Positions 22,279 through 32,501 of a DNA stretch of 64,000 nt are shown here, one piece after another. This stretch comes from Macrocystis pyrifera (lineage: Eukaryota; Sar; Phaeophyceae; Laminariales; Laminariaceae): assembly GCA_031763025.1 (NCBI GenBank), contig JASSKH010000044.1, positions 62,001-126,000 of the forward strand, written 5' to 3'. Both the position numbers and the translations under genes were made by a program. The notes below the pieces were generated by a model. That model had not been told where the DNA came from, made no database searches, and worked only from the letters and a program-made list of their open reading frames with translations. The number at the start of each line of letters is the position of its first letter. The first letter of the stretch is position 1.

Positions 22279-23962
22279 TTACGGATGGTCGTCTCGATAC
22301 TTTCGCATCGTGTTATCCTGAGCGCCTTCGCATACGAGAGGGTGGGTGTGGTCGGTGCGTAGTCGGCGCTGGAAACCAATGACTCGCAGAAGGACTTCGT
22401 GGTGGGCTGATCGAAGCTTGGCGAAGTGGTCTGCATTGAGGGTCCACGTCACGCAACCGTACAGCAAGGTCTCAATCACCTCGGCCTTCAGCATCCGGAC
22501 TTTCAGACTAAGCGGTGCGTTCGTCCTATCGTACAGTTCCGGACCATACCGTTTGAGGCATGCCCGCATCAGACGGATTCGTCGCTCGATTTCGAAGGAG
22601 AGGTCAGCGTTCTCGTGGATAATGCCTCCTAGGTACAAAAACTGGGTCGTCTGTTTATACGTTTGGCCTGCAGCTTCGATCGCGAGCAGTGAGGTGGTAA
22701 ACGTCTGATCCGGTGTTCGTAGGAGCATCGTCTCTGTCTTCTTCTCGGATACCGTGAGACCTACTGCTTCGAGACAGTCACGATGACTGTCATCATTCTT
22801 GCAAGGCTTTCCGCCGACTTCGAGACTATTCCTGCGTCGTCTGCATACAACATGCCCCACACAGCCCTTTGCACGCATGCCAACGGTTCCTCTTTTCCGA
22901 CAACCCTGTCCTCTTCGAGATGAACCAAATCCCTTACGATGCATTCGTCTTTGCTGAGGCGTACCAGCACGATGTGTATCGCAGCGGCGAAGAACACGTG
23001 TAACAGTAACGGCGATAGTACGCAGCCTTGCCGCAGCCCCTGCGTTACATTGAACCAGTCCGAGTGTTCACCGTCATCCGCACGCACGCGAGCCCGCATG
23101 CCTTCGTGAAAATTGCGAATGATTGTGAGCATCTTGGTTCGTACACCAAGGCGTGTGAATACCTCCCACAGCAGTTCTCGGTTGACAGAGTCGTACGCTT
23201 TCTGCAAGTCGATGAAGCATATGTACAGGGGGATTTTTCTTCTGCCGCCCGAGCTGCTGCAACCGGCGCACGACAAACAGCATATCGACTGTTGACCGTG
23301 CGGGGCGGAAGCCGCACTGTTCTTCAGGGAGTATATGCTCGGTCTCGCAGTAGCTGCTTAGACGGGACGCAACGATTTTCAGCAACACCTTGCCTGCGTG
23401 AGCAACAAGCGAAATACCTCTGTAGTTGTTGCAATCAGTTCTATCCTTCTTTTTATGAAGGGTTTATATGATCGCATCTTTCCATTGCTGGGGGACTTCT
23501 CCCGTTACCCAAACGTTAACAAGGATACTGTGAAAATACTGCACGAAAGCGGGGTGGTCAAGTTTCAGTACTTCGACCGGGAGACCATCTGGTCCAACGG
23601 CTTTCCAGTTTGACATACCCTTCACTGCTTCCATCATCTCGTCAATGGATGGTTCATTTCCAAGGGATAGTTTCAGCGGTCGCGGTGGCACTAGGTCGAT
23701 GATCGTGGGGTCAAGTTTTAGCGATTTCGTGTTCAATAGTTTGTGGTAGTGCTCCGCCCATCTTTCACGAATTCGCGCTTGATCCCGCAACAGCGTGCCA
23801 TCCTCGTCCATGATAAACTGTTTCACTCCTCGCTTTCGTACCTTGCAACCCTACCGTACTCTTCAGGTACTTGTAGAACCCTCGTTGATCGGAACTCGCG
23901 AGGAATTTCTCGGTTTCAGCGAGGTACTCTTCAAAATACGCATTGACTCTTGCGGCGACCAC
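22279..23962 (-). pseudogene. Reverse transcriptase of LINE A, frameshifted
   Basis: The RT would copy the LINE RNA at the nicked target. From N to C: RERWAEHYHKLLNTKS and WKAVGPDGLPVEVLK (23464-23826), then [18 protein letters not shown] (23074-23388), [20 protein letters not shown] and the catalytic MLYADDAGIVSK (22761-23276, YADD at 22836-22847), then LTVSEKKTETMLLRTP, YLGGIIHENADLS and LLRVIGFQRR (22279-22944). Frame changes occur near 23430, 23240 and 22770, so the copy cannot make a full protein. The catalytic aspartates are intact. Confidence 0.85.
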
Positions 23963-23977
23963 TTCCTGCAGATTCGC

Positions 23978-25178
23978 TCAGGCGGATCTCAACTTCTTCC
24001 ACGCTGTACTATCTCGGGGGTAGACACGCAAGAACTGTCTCGCATCCTCCCTCGCTGTCCATGCTACTTTGAAAGCGGCCGCCGTTTCGGGGGTCTCACA
24101 CCAACCGTTTCGGTGGTGGCGACGTGGTGGAGGTGGCACCTCTTTCTCAACAGCATTCATGACAGTGGTGGTGAAAAACTCAACCATGCCAGACGTGTTA
24201 CGAGGCTGGGTAGGTTGGTTAAGAGTGGAAACGACCCTCTCGACTATTCGGTGTCGACGCTCTCCATCGGATAAGAAAAGCTGCCTGTCGAATTCTCGGC
24301 GTTTTGGGGGTTTCAGCAATCTTTGGTTAGACGAAACGTGACCACTAAGTCGGGCCTTGATGTACACGATGTTATGATCTGAATCAGCCTTAGCAGGTGG
24401 TGGGGGCTGTGGGACGACTGTAACATTATGTACTCTAGGTCGGTGGGCTTGACGAGTTAGGATGTAGTCGATTCGCTTACGATCATTCAGGCTGGTGCCG
24501 TTGTATGTGTGCGATATTCCGCCCTTGCGCGTGCTGAAAAATGTGTTGTTGAGCGCTAGCTTGCAACTGGTAGCGAACGACAAAAGCCGTTTGCCGTTAT
24601 CACTACGAACATCTCGTCCGTATGCTCCGAGCACCCTACATTCATCCTTCTATCCTCCCCCCAGTTCGCCCATTGGCATCTATAAGCACAAACAAACACT
24701 CTTTAGCAGGAATCTGCTCAACCAGGTCCTCCAACTTTCGCCAGAACATGCCTTTCTGCTTGGAGTCTTTGGTACAATCAGTTGGGGCGTACGCAACGAC
24801 GAAATTAACCGCATCGCACCGACCGTCCAACTCAAAGCGCATAGACATAAGTCGTTCGTCAATAAACTGCTGAGTGAACTTAGACGTACGGCATATTGAG
24901 TCTTTTACTGCTAAGCCTACCCCATACAACCCTTGTCTCGCTGCTGTTATTTCCTGACCTGAACAAAAACTTGGTATCCAGCTGCACGAAATCACGTGTT
25001 GCCGGACCGTCGGGTTTCCTGCAGACCAATGAAGTCACAACCGAGTTGCCGTTCTTTCGCAAGTACGCACTCGTCATGCCCGTACCCGTTCTTCCCCTTT
25101 ACGGCCAGGGTACGCACATTGTAGGTCGCTACCACCACAAGTGCCGCCTTCCGCCTCTTACGAGCCTCGCGTGCTGCT
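23978..25178 (-). pseudogene. APE-type endonuclease of LINE A, broken
   Basis: The endonuclease nicks the target DNA to prime reverse transcription. At the N side VVVATYNVRTLAVKGKNG is near 25110-25145, and DFIGLQETRRSG with the catalytic Glu lies near 25000-25035. VNFVVAYAPT and LFVLIDANGRTGG are in 24642-24995. The C side at 23978-24634 has RIDYILTR and DSDHN (24371-24385), holding the catalytic Asp and His. At least two frame changes and one stop separate these parts. The N-terminal basic stretch (REARKRRKAA) runs up to the gypsy boundary at 25178 and continues at 36239. Confidence 0.85.
25175..25178. repeat. Target site duplication TGCT, left
   Basis: TGCT directly abuts the LTR start TGAAAGG; the same TGCT follows the other LTR end at 36235-36238. 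Confidence 0.8.
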
Positions 25179-25831
25179 TGAAAGGATAACAGTTATTGAA
25201 ACTGTCACACTCTTAGACTGGAAGGGTAGCTTCCAGAGTTTAGATGATAGTTCGAACAGGCAGAGACGCAGTGGTCCAGGTCAAGGAGAAAGAAGAAGAA
25301 GAAGAAAGTTTTCGTGTATTAAACTCAGCGCGATGAGAGGCAAGAAGTGGACTGAACAGGAAGGGGCAACCCCAGATGGTCCTTCCTGTCGGTAGTTCTA
25401 CCTAACTGCTTCAAGGTTTTCATCTACAAGAGTCATTACCTTGCTCATACTCTGATCTATATTACTCGTCTCTGTATCTGCTACCGGCCAATGATCGACA
25501 ACCTGACTACCGACATCCTCTCTAGACTGTCACTCTCTCGGGAAACACTCTCTGCTATTGGTTACGTACTCGACTAGTCTCCAAGTAATCTGTCCTACTG
25601 CTACTAGTACTATTTTCTACAGCAACAGTCTTTGCTATCACAGAATAGTCAGTCCAACAGCAGTCTTACTCATAGTACTCACTCATACGTACGTCAGTTA
25701 GTTCTCTTACCACAGCAGGCCAGAGTCAGTCTCCATGTCAGGTATATCCTGGCATGAGAGGCTGACCTTGCTTTGCTACGTCCCCGGCTATGTACCGCCT
25801 CCGAATACTACTGAAACCCAATATCACCTCA
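25179..25831 (-). repeat. 3' LTR of gypsy element
   Basis: It starts TGAAAGGATAACAGTTATTG on the plus strand and ends ATATCACCTCA; on the coding strand it is TG...CA. It matches 35583-36234 with about five visible differences. Confidence 0.92.
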
Positions 25832-25836
25832 ATAAC

Positions 25837-26172
25837 TGAAAGGATAACAGTTATTGAAACTGTCACACTCTTAGACTGGAAGGGTAGCTTCCAGAGTTTA
25901 GATGATAGTTCGAACAGGCAGAGACGCAGTGGTCCAGGTCAAGGAGAAAGAAGAAGAAGAAGAAGTTTTCGTGTATTAAACTCAGCGCGATGAGAGGCAA
26001 GAAGTGGACTGAACAGGAAGGGGCAACCCCAGATGGTCCTTCCTGTCGGTAGTTCTACCTAACTGCTTCAAGGTATTCATCTACAAGAGTCATTACCTTG
26101 CTCATACTCTGATCTATATTACTCGTCTCTGTATCTGCTACCGGCCAATGATCGACAACCTGACTACCGACA
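25837..26172 (-). repeat. Extra partial LTR (3' half) inside the gypsy 3' end
   Basis: Its 336 bp equal the first half of the LTR as read on the plus strand, up to TGACTACCGACA. It is separated from the full 3' LTR by only ATAAC. It joins internal sequence directly, without the other half of an LTR. The integrase-end frame stops inside it at 26164. Confidence 0.9.
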
Positions 26173-26841
26173 CAATCTCGGTGGGGTCGCCCCTTCGTGA
26201 GGATTATAACATTTCTTGCACCGGTGTACTGACACTCTCGCATTTATCCCCCGGCCTGGCTCGTCCTTCCGAAAATCTAACAGTACTAGTTTGGGTCCAA
26301 CCTCCCTGCCATCATTCATCTTCCCTGGCCCCACACATAACACCTTATAAGGCCCCGTCCAACAGTGTGCCAGTTCACTTATTAGTGCAAACGATTTTCT
26401 GGCTGAGCTGCCCTCAGCTGGTTTGTGCACGTGTTTTCCACCACCCGTTGTGGTGCTGTGATCATCGTAAACCCACGCCCAATCTCCGACTTCAAATTTC
26501 GTTTGATTGTTCCTTGCTGCATCAATTTTCTCATTGTTGGCTTCGTGCTTCGCTTTTATTAACCGGTCTTCCTCTCGGATTAATCTATACGCTCGCACTT
26601 GTCTGTCTCTCATCAACTCCAGATAATCCAGCTGATCTCTTTTAGCGCTCTGGTGTCCTTTCACGCCACTACCTTCTAATATAGTCATCGGCAACCTCGG
26701 GTACCGACCTATGTGTACTTCATTAGGTGCCAATCCTGTTCCTCTGCTCACGTTATTATTGTGTGCTGCTATTGCGTGCAATAACATATCGTCCCAATTC
26801 TTTTGATCATCGGCTATCAGATAAGACAGCATCTGACACAA
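26164..26841 (-). CDS. Gypsy integrase C-terminal part (frame-shifted from pol)
   Basis: These 225 codons continue the integrase after the catalytic core: CQMLSYLIADDQKNWDDML and HNNNVSRGTGLAPNEVHIGR are the usual text after the DDE glutamate. They are followed by a basic helical stretch and HCWTGPYKVL, a GPY/F module near residue 165, seen in gypsy integrase C termini. No chromodomain is evident. The frame is one base off that of the pol ORF, with the change near 26840. The ORF ends in the partial LTR, so the native C terminus may be lost. Confidence 0.85.
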   Translation of the reverse strand: MCQMLSYLIADDQKNWDDMLLHAIAAHNNNVSRGTGLAPNEVHIGRYPRLPMTILEGSGVKGHQSAKRDQLDYLELMRDRQVRAYRLIREEDRLIKAKHEANNEKIDAARNNQTKFEVGDWAWVYDDHSTTTGGGKHVHKPAEGSSARKSFALISELAHCWTGPYKVLCVGPGKMNDGREVGPKLVLLDFRKDEPGRGINARVSVHRCKKCYNPHEGATPPRLCR

Positions 26842-29800
26842 AAGTATGGTTGAGCCTTTCTACCATTCCGTTCGTCTGGGGGTGATAGGAACTCGTATAC
26901 TTTTTGATTGAGCCTAGCATTTTGAATACCGCCCTGCACACTACTGACACAAATTCCGCACCACGATCTGACAAAAAGGTATGCGGGCATCCCCACCTTG
27001 GAATGTAATCGTGAACCAACCTCGCCGCACAACCTTCCGTGTTCTTTTCTCCCTTTGATATGGCGTACGCCTCGGCGTGTCTGCTGAATAAATCTACTAC
27101 CAGAAAGACGTACTCGTTTCCCTTCGCCGTTACCGGTAGGGGTCCTAGTAGATCAAACGATACCATCTGTCCTGGTTTACTGGGTTTTGGCAATGATATC
27201 AGAGGCCAACGTACAGTTTGTCTGGTGCTCTTCCTGGCTTGGCATGTGTCGCATCTTCTTATCCACAACTTTACGCTCTCTGCCAATCCGATCCACCAAT
27301 AAAATCGCTGTAGTAACCCAAGCGTCACCTTCTCTCCCAAGTGTACTGCCTCCTTGTGCGCGCAGTCCATCACCCACGGTCTAAGCAGCAGCGGTACATA
27401 GGTCCTCACCGGCTCATCTCCCAGCAGCCTCTCATACTGTCCTGGGTTTCGGTTAGGGCGATCATCAGGGGCACGCGATGGGCGTCGGACCAGTAACTTT
27501 TCAGAGGTCGGAAGCTCCATCAATTCCCCTTGCGATACTAACCGTTTCAACTCTACTACGTCTATCCCCGGATCTAACCCTTCCTCGGTTATCTCATTGC
27601 TTGGCGTTTGATTTTCTATGCACGTCATTGCTGTCTTAGCAGTATCATCCTTTTGTTGGGCAACCGCCCAGTCTTTCGCGGTTTTCTGACACAACTTTTC
27701 GCCGAAAGCGCACGCTGCTACGCTGTCTAGTTCCTCATCTCCAAGTTCCGATGGTTCTGCTGCAGTATTTTCCTGTCCTGTGCCTGCTGCTGCACCATCG
27801 TTGCTACCTCCCGTGTCTATGTCTATTACTGCCACATCCTGTTTCGAACCTGAGCCCAACAATTCCCTCCCCTCCTTGGTCATCGGACATGCATGTAACA
27901 CTAAACCGGGTTCTAGCTGACCGCTGAATACCTTACTTTCGTCAGGTTCACTTAACGGGCTGTCATCACGTATAACATACTCTCGCGGACTTCCATTTTG
28001 TCTCAACTGGTACGATTCTCGTTTTCTGCCTCGCTGCATCAACTGCCAGGATAGCTGAGCTTGCTCATCCGTTGTTCGCGGCGCTATTTTGTGCTCAATC
28101 TCTGTCTCATTATCTCCCACCTCAAAACTGTTGTCGGTACGACACTCCAGCCCACCCAAGCTGATGCCCCTCCCTCCAGTTGTTTGACACTCCAGCCCAC
28201 CCAAGCTGATGCCCCTTTCTCCTTCTGTTTGACACTCCAGCCCACCCAGGCTGATGCCCCTCCTTCCCTCGGTTCGACACTCCAGCCCACCCAGGCTGAT
28301 GCCCCTCCTTCCCAAACTCGGCTGTATTCCACTGGCACCTATAAAGTAAACGTCCACATCCGTAGGGTCAGTCAGACGTAAGTTATCACAGGTTTCTTCC
28401 TCTGTTGCAGGCAATGGCAATCGGGACATAAGGTCTGCGTTTCCATTCATTTTGCCCGGTCTATATACCAGTTTATAGCTGTACGCGCTTAGAAAATCAA
28501 ACCATCTCTGTACGCGGTTAACTTTCGTGGCCAAGCTCTCTAGGTTTTTAAGCGGCTGATGATCGCTTATCACTATGAATGGTATACCGTAAAACAATTG
28601 GCGATTTTTCTTGACTGCCCACACGATAGCTGCACATTCAAGCTCGGTGGTGCTCCAGTTTTTCTCGTTTGGGAGCGTCGATCTGCTCAAAAAACTAATC
28701 GGGCGAGTCGTACCGTCGCTCTGGTCTTGCTCTATCACTGCACCTAACCCGTCCGCAGACGCGTCTGTAATCAACTGAAACGGCCGGTCACCGGAAATTG
28801 CTGCTGCAAAATCGGGAAATGCCAGTACCTTGGGACTCGCTAGTTGCGATAAAAGGTCCTGCACTATTTGCGTATGTTCCATGGTGAATTCAAACTTTAC
28901 CCCCTTCTTCAGCAATGAGTTCAGTGTCTCTGTGACCGCGGCCATTTTAGGTAGAAACTTCCTGTAATACCCTACCCCTCCCATGAGTGAGCGCAGCTGG
29001 CTAACATTTGTGGGCATCGGCATCTTCAATAATGCTTCTACTTTTCCAGGATCCGGTGCTATCCCCTCAGCCGTTACTCTGTGGCCCAAAAATGTCACTA
29101 CCTTTACCCCTAGGTGTGCTTTCTTTGGTGCTAGTTTCAAATTGAAGATGGTGAGTCGTTCAAAGAAATTCCGTAGATCTTTGACATGCTCTTCTCCGTT
29201 TTTCGAGAAACAGACTATATCGTCAATAAATAACCGCACTCGCTCCAACCCCTCGCATACGCGCAGCATGATTGACTGGAACCATCCTGGGCTCGATGCT
29301 AGGCCCATCGGCATGACTGTCCATTCCCAATTTCCTGATTGCGTGCACACTGCTGTCAAGGGAATAGAGTCTTCATGTATTGAACACTGGAAAAATCCGC
29401 TCACCAAATCCATCGTACTAAAAACATGAGCTCCTCCTAAGTCAGCTAGCAAGTCGTCAACCGTTGGCAACGGCAAAACTGGTATGACAGACTGCGCGTT
29501 TACCCTCTTGTAGTTACATGTGATCCTGATTCTGCCGTCCGATTTCGCGATGACCACCAAGGGGCTCGACCAATTTGAATATGATCTGCGCAATATTCCA
29601 GCCAACACCAATTTATCGATCTCTGTTTGGACTTTTGCTGCCAGTACTGGAGAGTGACGGTATGGTCTCTGTTTGACTGGTCTCGCATCGCTTTTCAGTA
29701 TAATGCGGAACGGGTCTACTGTGACATGTCCTAGATCAGTGCTGTGGTGCGAAAAGCGATGTTCGTAACTACACAGCAACTCTGCCAGAGCGTCAATATC

Positions 29801-29902
29801 TGCTACTTTCCACAACTCTTTTTCGAAATATGGATTTATTTCGTGTAAATGTGGTGGTACCCTTTGCCACAATTTTACAAAAAGCTGCACGCTGATCGTC
29901 AT
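26807..29902 (-). CDS. Gypsy pol: reverse transcriptase, RNase H, integrase core
   Basis: 1031 codons. RT spans about residues 40-330 (KSDGRIRITCNYKRVN, STMDLVSGFFQ, MPMGLASSPGWFQ), with the catalytic motif RLFIDDIV near residue 226, having Phe where most RTs have Tyr. RNase H spans about 370-500 (LITDASADGLGAV, ELECAAIVWAV, VISDHQPL). A linker at about 525-587 has four 15-residue repeats. The integrase zinc-binding region is near 855-895 (HKEAVHLG, CDTCQARK). The core has Asp in SFDLLGPLP, Asp in LSDRGAEF and Glu in GMVERLN. The upstream protease frame overlaps by 110 nt in another frame. Confidence 0.93.
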   Translation of the reverse strand: MTISVQLFVKLWQRVPPHLHEINPYFEKELWKVADIDALAELLCSYEHRFSHHSTDLGHVTVDPFRIILKSDARPVKQRPYRHSPVLAAKVQTEIDKLVLAGILRRSYSNWSSPLVVIAKSDGRIRITCNYKRVNAQSVIPVLPLPTVDDLLADLGGAHVFSTMDLVSGFFQCSIHEDSIPLTAVCTQSGNWEWTVMPMGLASSPGWFQSIMLRVCEGLERVRLFIDDIVCFSKNGEEHVKDLRNFFERLTIFNLKLAPKKAHLGVKVVTFLGHRVTAEGIAPDPGKVEALLKMPMPTNVSQLRSLMGGVGYYRKFLPKMAAVTETLNSLLKKGVKFEFTMEHTQIVQDLLSQLASPKVLAFPDFAAAISGDRPFQLITDASADGLGAVIEQDQSDGTTRPISFLSRSTLPNEKNWSTTELECAAIVWAVKKNRQLFYGIPFIVISDHQPLKNLESLATKVNRVQRWFDFLSAYSYKLVYRPGKMNGNADLMSRLPLPATEEETCDNLRLTDPTDVDVYFIGASGIQPSLGRRGISLGGLECRTEGRRGISLGGLECQTEGERGISLGGLECQTTGGRGISLGGLECRTDNSFEVGDNETEIEHKIAPRTTDEQAQLSWQLMQRGRKRESYQLRQNGSPREYVIRDDSPLSEPDESKVFSGQLEPGLVLHACPMTKEGRELLGSGSKQDVAVIDIDTGGSNDGAAAGTGQENTAAEPSELGDEELDSVAACAFGEKLCQKTAKDWAVAQQKDDTAKTAMTCIENQTPSNEITEEGLDPGIDVVELKRLVSQGELMELPTSEKLLVRRPSRAPDDRPNRNPGQYERLLGDEPVRTYVPLLLRPWVMDCAHKEAVHLGEKVTLGLLQRFYWWIGLAESVKLWIRRCDTCQARKSTRQTVRWPLISLPKPSKPGQMVSFDLLGPLPVTAKGNEYVFLVVDLFSRHAEAYAISKGEKNTEGCAARLVHDYIPRWGCPHTFLSDRGAEFVSVVCRAVFKMLGSIKKYTSSYHPQTNGMVERLNHTFVSDAVLSDSR
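28141..28320 (-). repeat. Four 45-bp in-frame repeats in pol
   Basis: Four head-to-tail units of exactly 45 bp encode RGISLGGLECQTEG-like 15-residue repeats between RNase H and integrase. Differences between units are mostly in the last five codons. Confidence 0.95.
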
Positions 29903-31883
29903 CTAAACTATCCAAAACTTCTTGCGGGATTTCGCGAGGTTTTTTCGTTTCTGCAGCTTCTACTGCATTAATCTCTCCCGACAGGGTGGGTAGTAGCTGT
30001 GCTTTTGTCAAATCACTCTTGACTAAAGGTGCACCCCCTACTCCCAATTTCATGTCTGGCATCATTACGTGTGGTTTTTGTCCCGTATATCTTAGCGGGA
30101 TTTCAGAGGTACCGGCCTCTACTATAGCTTCCCGGGGTAACCAGCCTATGTTAAATCGTATATAATACATACCTTCGGACGCCGCCGTGCCGTCTGTATT
30201 AGTGATATCGACTTTAACCCATGCCATCCCGTTCGGAAGTGTACATCGTTTTCCCGAAAAACGTGCAACCACCACTCCCTTGGTGCTAGTTTCTACTAAT
30301 CCTACTGTGCTGTTGACCCAATCAGAATACCTTTGTGTGTTTTCAACGGTCCCACTCTCCCGTACTGTAAACGTCACCCTTGTTTCTTTGTCGTTTATGT
30401 CAACGTATTTTCTGGTTGGAAATTCCGCCCAACCATCCCGTCCTAAAAGTACTCCATGAGTCATCGCCTCATCTGGTACAACGTGTGCATATACCACCAA
30501 GCAAACTGTCTGTGCTCTCCCATTCTCTGAGGATATCCCCTTTTCTCCTCCCATCTGAATGTTCAATCGTACTCTGCTGTTTGTGGTTAATGGTATACCA
30601 TGAAATCCTCCCCATTTTCTTTCTGGTATTTCTGTTAACCCATTTCTAGAAGCCGCCCCACATCTCAACATATGTTGCCATACCTTGCGTTGGATGAAAG
30701 AAGATGGGCTCCCAGTGTCCAGCAGTACGGTGCAGTTTTGTGTACGCGTAGCTTTGGATCCTCCAAAAATCTGAGCTCGTGTTGTATGACGTCTTTTGTC
30801 CAACGTCACCTCTCCTCCCACGGCACGCGTAAATTCTGGCAGGTAGTCTGCTCGTTCCCCACTCTCGATCTCCTCCTGGCGCAGTGGGAAAACGTTGGGT
30901 AGCGTTTCACTAGTCAGGTTTTGCTTGGGTTCGAGTGCATATATGCTGTCCGGCATTCCTGGCTTGCTCGAAAATTCTCCCCCCTGAACGCTGCTACTTC
31001 TATCAATGCTCGGTGTATTTGAGGTCATGCTGGATACATCAACATTTTGTTCCGGTCGCTTTGCCGACTGTCGCTCAAATATGGTTGGCATTATATCTAC
31101 TTCCGTACTGTTTTTCGCTCGCAAGCGTCGTACACTCCTTTCTGTGTTTCCACTTACCACGTTACCAGTCCATGAGTTTTTCTCTTCTACTGGCGGGGAA
31201 AACTCGCGGGCTTTGCTGGGTCGACAAGGCTTCGCTCCCCTATTCTCTACATTACCAGTCCATGAGCTTTTCTCTTTTACTGGCGGGGAAAACTCGCGGG
31301 CTTTGCTGGGTAAACAAGGCGTCGCTCCCCTATTCTCACCTCCCCGGGCTCTAAAACTGTTATCGGTGGGGGGTATCTCTCTCTTCAACTGTACATTTGA
31401 AGCAGGCGTGCCCTTCGCCCTGTTGACAGCAGACATTGACTCATATTTGGTATGACTCTGAACCAACACACTCAACGAATTAACGTTGCTTCGAACTGGC
31501 GTTTTTCTCGGTAGCTTACACCGTATCCTTACGCCGTCCGGACGGCCAAGCCCACCCGCTAGCCCACTACTAACAGAGACGGAGCTTGTGCAGAGCGGTG
31601 GTACTAGGGTGGAAGCGCACGATCGGACGTCGGGGTAATTACTTCCGCTCTCTCCAGAAAGACGACAACCAACTACGCCTCCACTCTTACCGTTAATAGG
31701 TAGATTGTATCCTACCCCTTGACTTGGATTCGCGTTGTGCACCGCGGCTCCCGTCGTAACCTGTCTTGCATTCGATGATGCTGTGAGGGCCCCCCCTCTT
31801 TCTCCGGACTCCCTCCTCCCGGACGCTCCTTGATCTGTGTGTGGCAAAGAAACAAGAAACGGGGGCCGCGATGCTACCGGCAA
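29793..31883 (-). CDS. Gypsy protease region
   Basis: 696 codons. The aspartic protease active site reads TVLLDTGSPSSFIQ near residue 387 (about 30710-30725), with VLLGRDGWAEFP further on as the flap-side hydrophobic-Gly motif. The first 350 residues are a low-complexity Ser/Arg/Gly-rich linker with a 30-residue tandem repeat (KAREFSPPVEEK type) at 31164-31343. The end, SLDDDQRAAFCKIVAKG, leads into pol in a different frame. The protease would cut the Gag-Pol polyprotein. The upstream zinc-knuckle frame stays open past its stop almost to here, so the two were probably one frame before the damage. Confidence 0.85.
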   Translation of the reverse strand: MPVASRPPFLVSLPHTDQGASGRRESGERGGALTASSNARQVTTGAAVHNANPSQGVGYNLPINGKSGGVVGCRLSGESGSNYPDVRSCASTLVPPLCTSSVSVSSGLAGGLGRPDGVRIRCKLPRKTPVRSNVNSLSVLVQSHTKYESMSAVNRAKGTPASNVQLKREIPPTDNSFRARGGENRGATPCLPSKAREFSPPVKEKSSWTGNVENRGAKPCRPSKAREFSPPVEEKNSWTGNVVSGNTERSVRRLRAKNSTEVDIMPTIFERQSAKRPEQNVDVSSMTSNTPSIDRSSSVQGGEFSSKPGMPDSIYALEPKQNLTSETLPNVFPLRQEEIESGERADYLPEFTRAVGGEVTLDKRRHTTRAQIFGGSKATRTQNCTVLLDTGSPSSFIQRKVWQHMLRCGAASRNGLTEIPERKWGGFHGIPLTTNSRVRLNIQMGGEKGISSENGRAQTVCLVVYAHVVPDEAMTHGVLLGRDGWAEFPTRKYVDINDKETRVTFTVRESGTVENTQRYSDWVNSTVGLVETSTKGVVVARFSGKRCTLPNGMAWVKVDITNTDGTAASEGMYYIRFNIGWLPREAIVEAGTSEIPLRYTGQKPHVMMPDMKLGVGGAPLVKSDLTKAQLLPTLSGEINAVEAAETKKPREIPQEVLDSLDDDQRAAFCKIVAKGTTTFTRNKSIFRKRVVESSRY
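31164..31343 (-). repeat. Two 90-bp in-frame repeats upstream of protease
   Basis: Two 90-bp units encode ENRGA(T/K)PC-PSKAREFSPP-type 30-residue repeats. They are nearly identical, so the duplication is recent. Confidence 0.92.
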
Positions 31884-31993
31884 GTCGACCTCTTCCTTAC
31901 CGTTGCAGCTTCAGATTTCTCCTCTTTCGCGGGCCTCTCTGCGGTTTGCGTGCCATTGACACAACCGCTGTTGCCACCTTCGCCAACGCCTTC

Positions 31994-32455
31994 TTACTTC
32001 TTCGGTGTACCTTCTCCTATTTCAGGGTTTATAATTTGGGATTGATTCATGTATGCAGCAGGACAGTCTCTTGCAAAGTGTGTATCTTCCGCACAATTTA
32101 AACATCTCGGACCGAAGGCTCGGCGTGCAGCATCTTTGGCTTCCCTCGAATCATATCTGATATAGAATGCAGGTTCTTTATTACTTTTTCCGAAGCCCCC
32201 TCGGCTCTGTAATATGGTATAAACCTTCTTAAATTCCATATTCTCATCCTGATAATCAGCCTCTCTCTGATCTATGGACATGACTCCTCCAAACTTCTGA
32301 CTATGGAAGGCTTTTGCGTACGTTTTTGACCTCGTTATCATTGGCGTACTACCTCCATTTCTCCTAGATGACGCACTAGCCACCGACTGGTTTAATGAAA
32401 GGTCATCCAGAGCTCTCATCATTTCATCCACGTCGTCAAACGGTACCGTGCTCAT
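31994..32455 (-). CDS. Gypsy Gag nucleocapsid part with CCHC zinc knuckle
   Basis: The motif CLNCAEDTHFARDC is a Cys-X2-Cys-X4-His-X4-Cys zinc knuckle, which binds the element's RNA in the particle. Upstream, DDQYAPLSAQIFAGRY lies in this same frame before the first marked codon, joining it to the capsid part by a frame change near 32510. A TAA ends the ORF at 31994, yet the frame stays open for about 40 more codons, so the stop may be a point mutation. Confidence 0.85.
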   Translation of the reverse strand: MSTVPFDDVDEMMRALDDLSLNQSVASASSRRNGGSTPMITRSKTYAKAFHSQKFGGVMSIDQREADYQDENMEFKKVYTILQSRGGFGKSNKEPAFYIRYDSREAKDAARRAFGPRCLNCAEDTHFARDCPAAYMNQSQIINPEIGEGTPKK

Positions 32456-32501
32456 ATATCTACCTGCGAAGATCTGTGCACTCAGGGGTGCGTACTGGTC
32501 G

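Larger units (their letters stand above)
21180..25178 (-). mobile_element. LINE retrotransposon A, 3' part
   Basis: On the minus strand this encodes an apurinic-type endonuclease and a reverse transcriptase, so it is an APE-class non-LTR element. Its 3' end (near 21180) shares a segment with GACATCCAGCA and TCTGTGGTCACA with the second copy ending near 56385. The 5' part is displaced to 36239-36725 by a gypsy insertion. The frames are broken in several places. The clade is not assigned. Confidence 0.85.

Noticed and set aside
25179..25831. Solo LTR
   Set aside because: Its flanks (TGCT left, ATAAC right) do not match each other, while TGCT matches the flank of the 5' LTR at 36235, so it is the 3' LTR of the full element.
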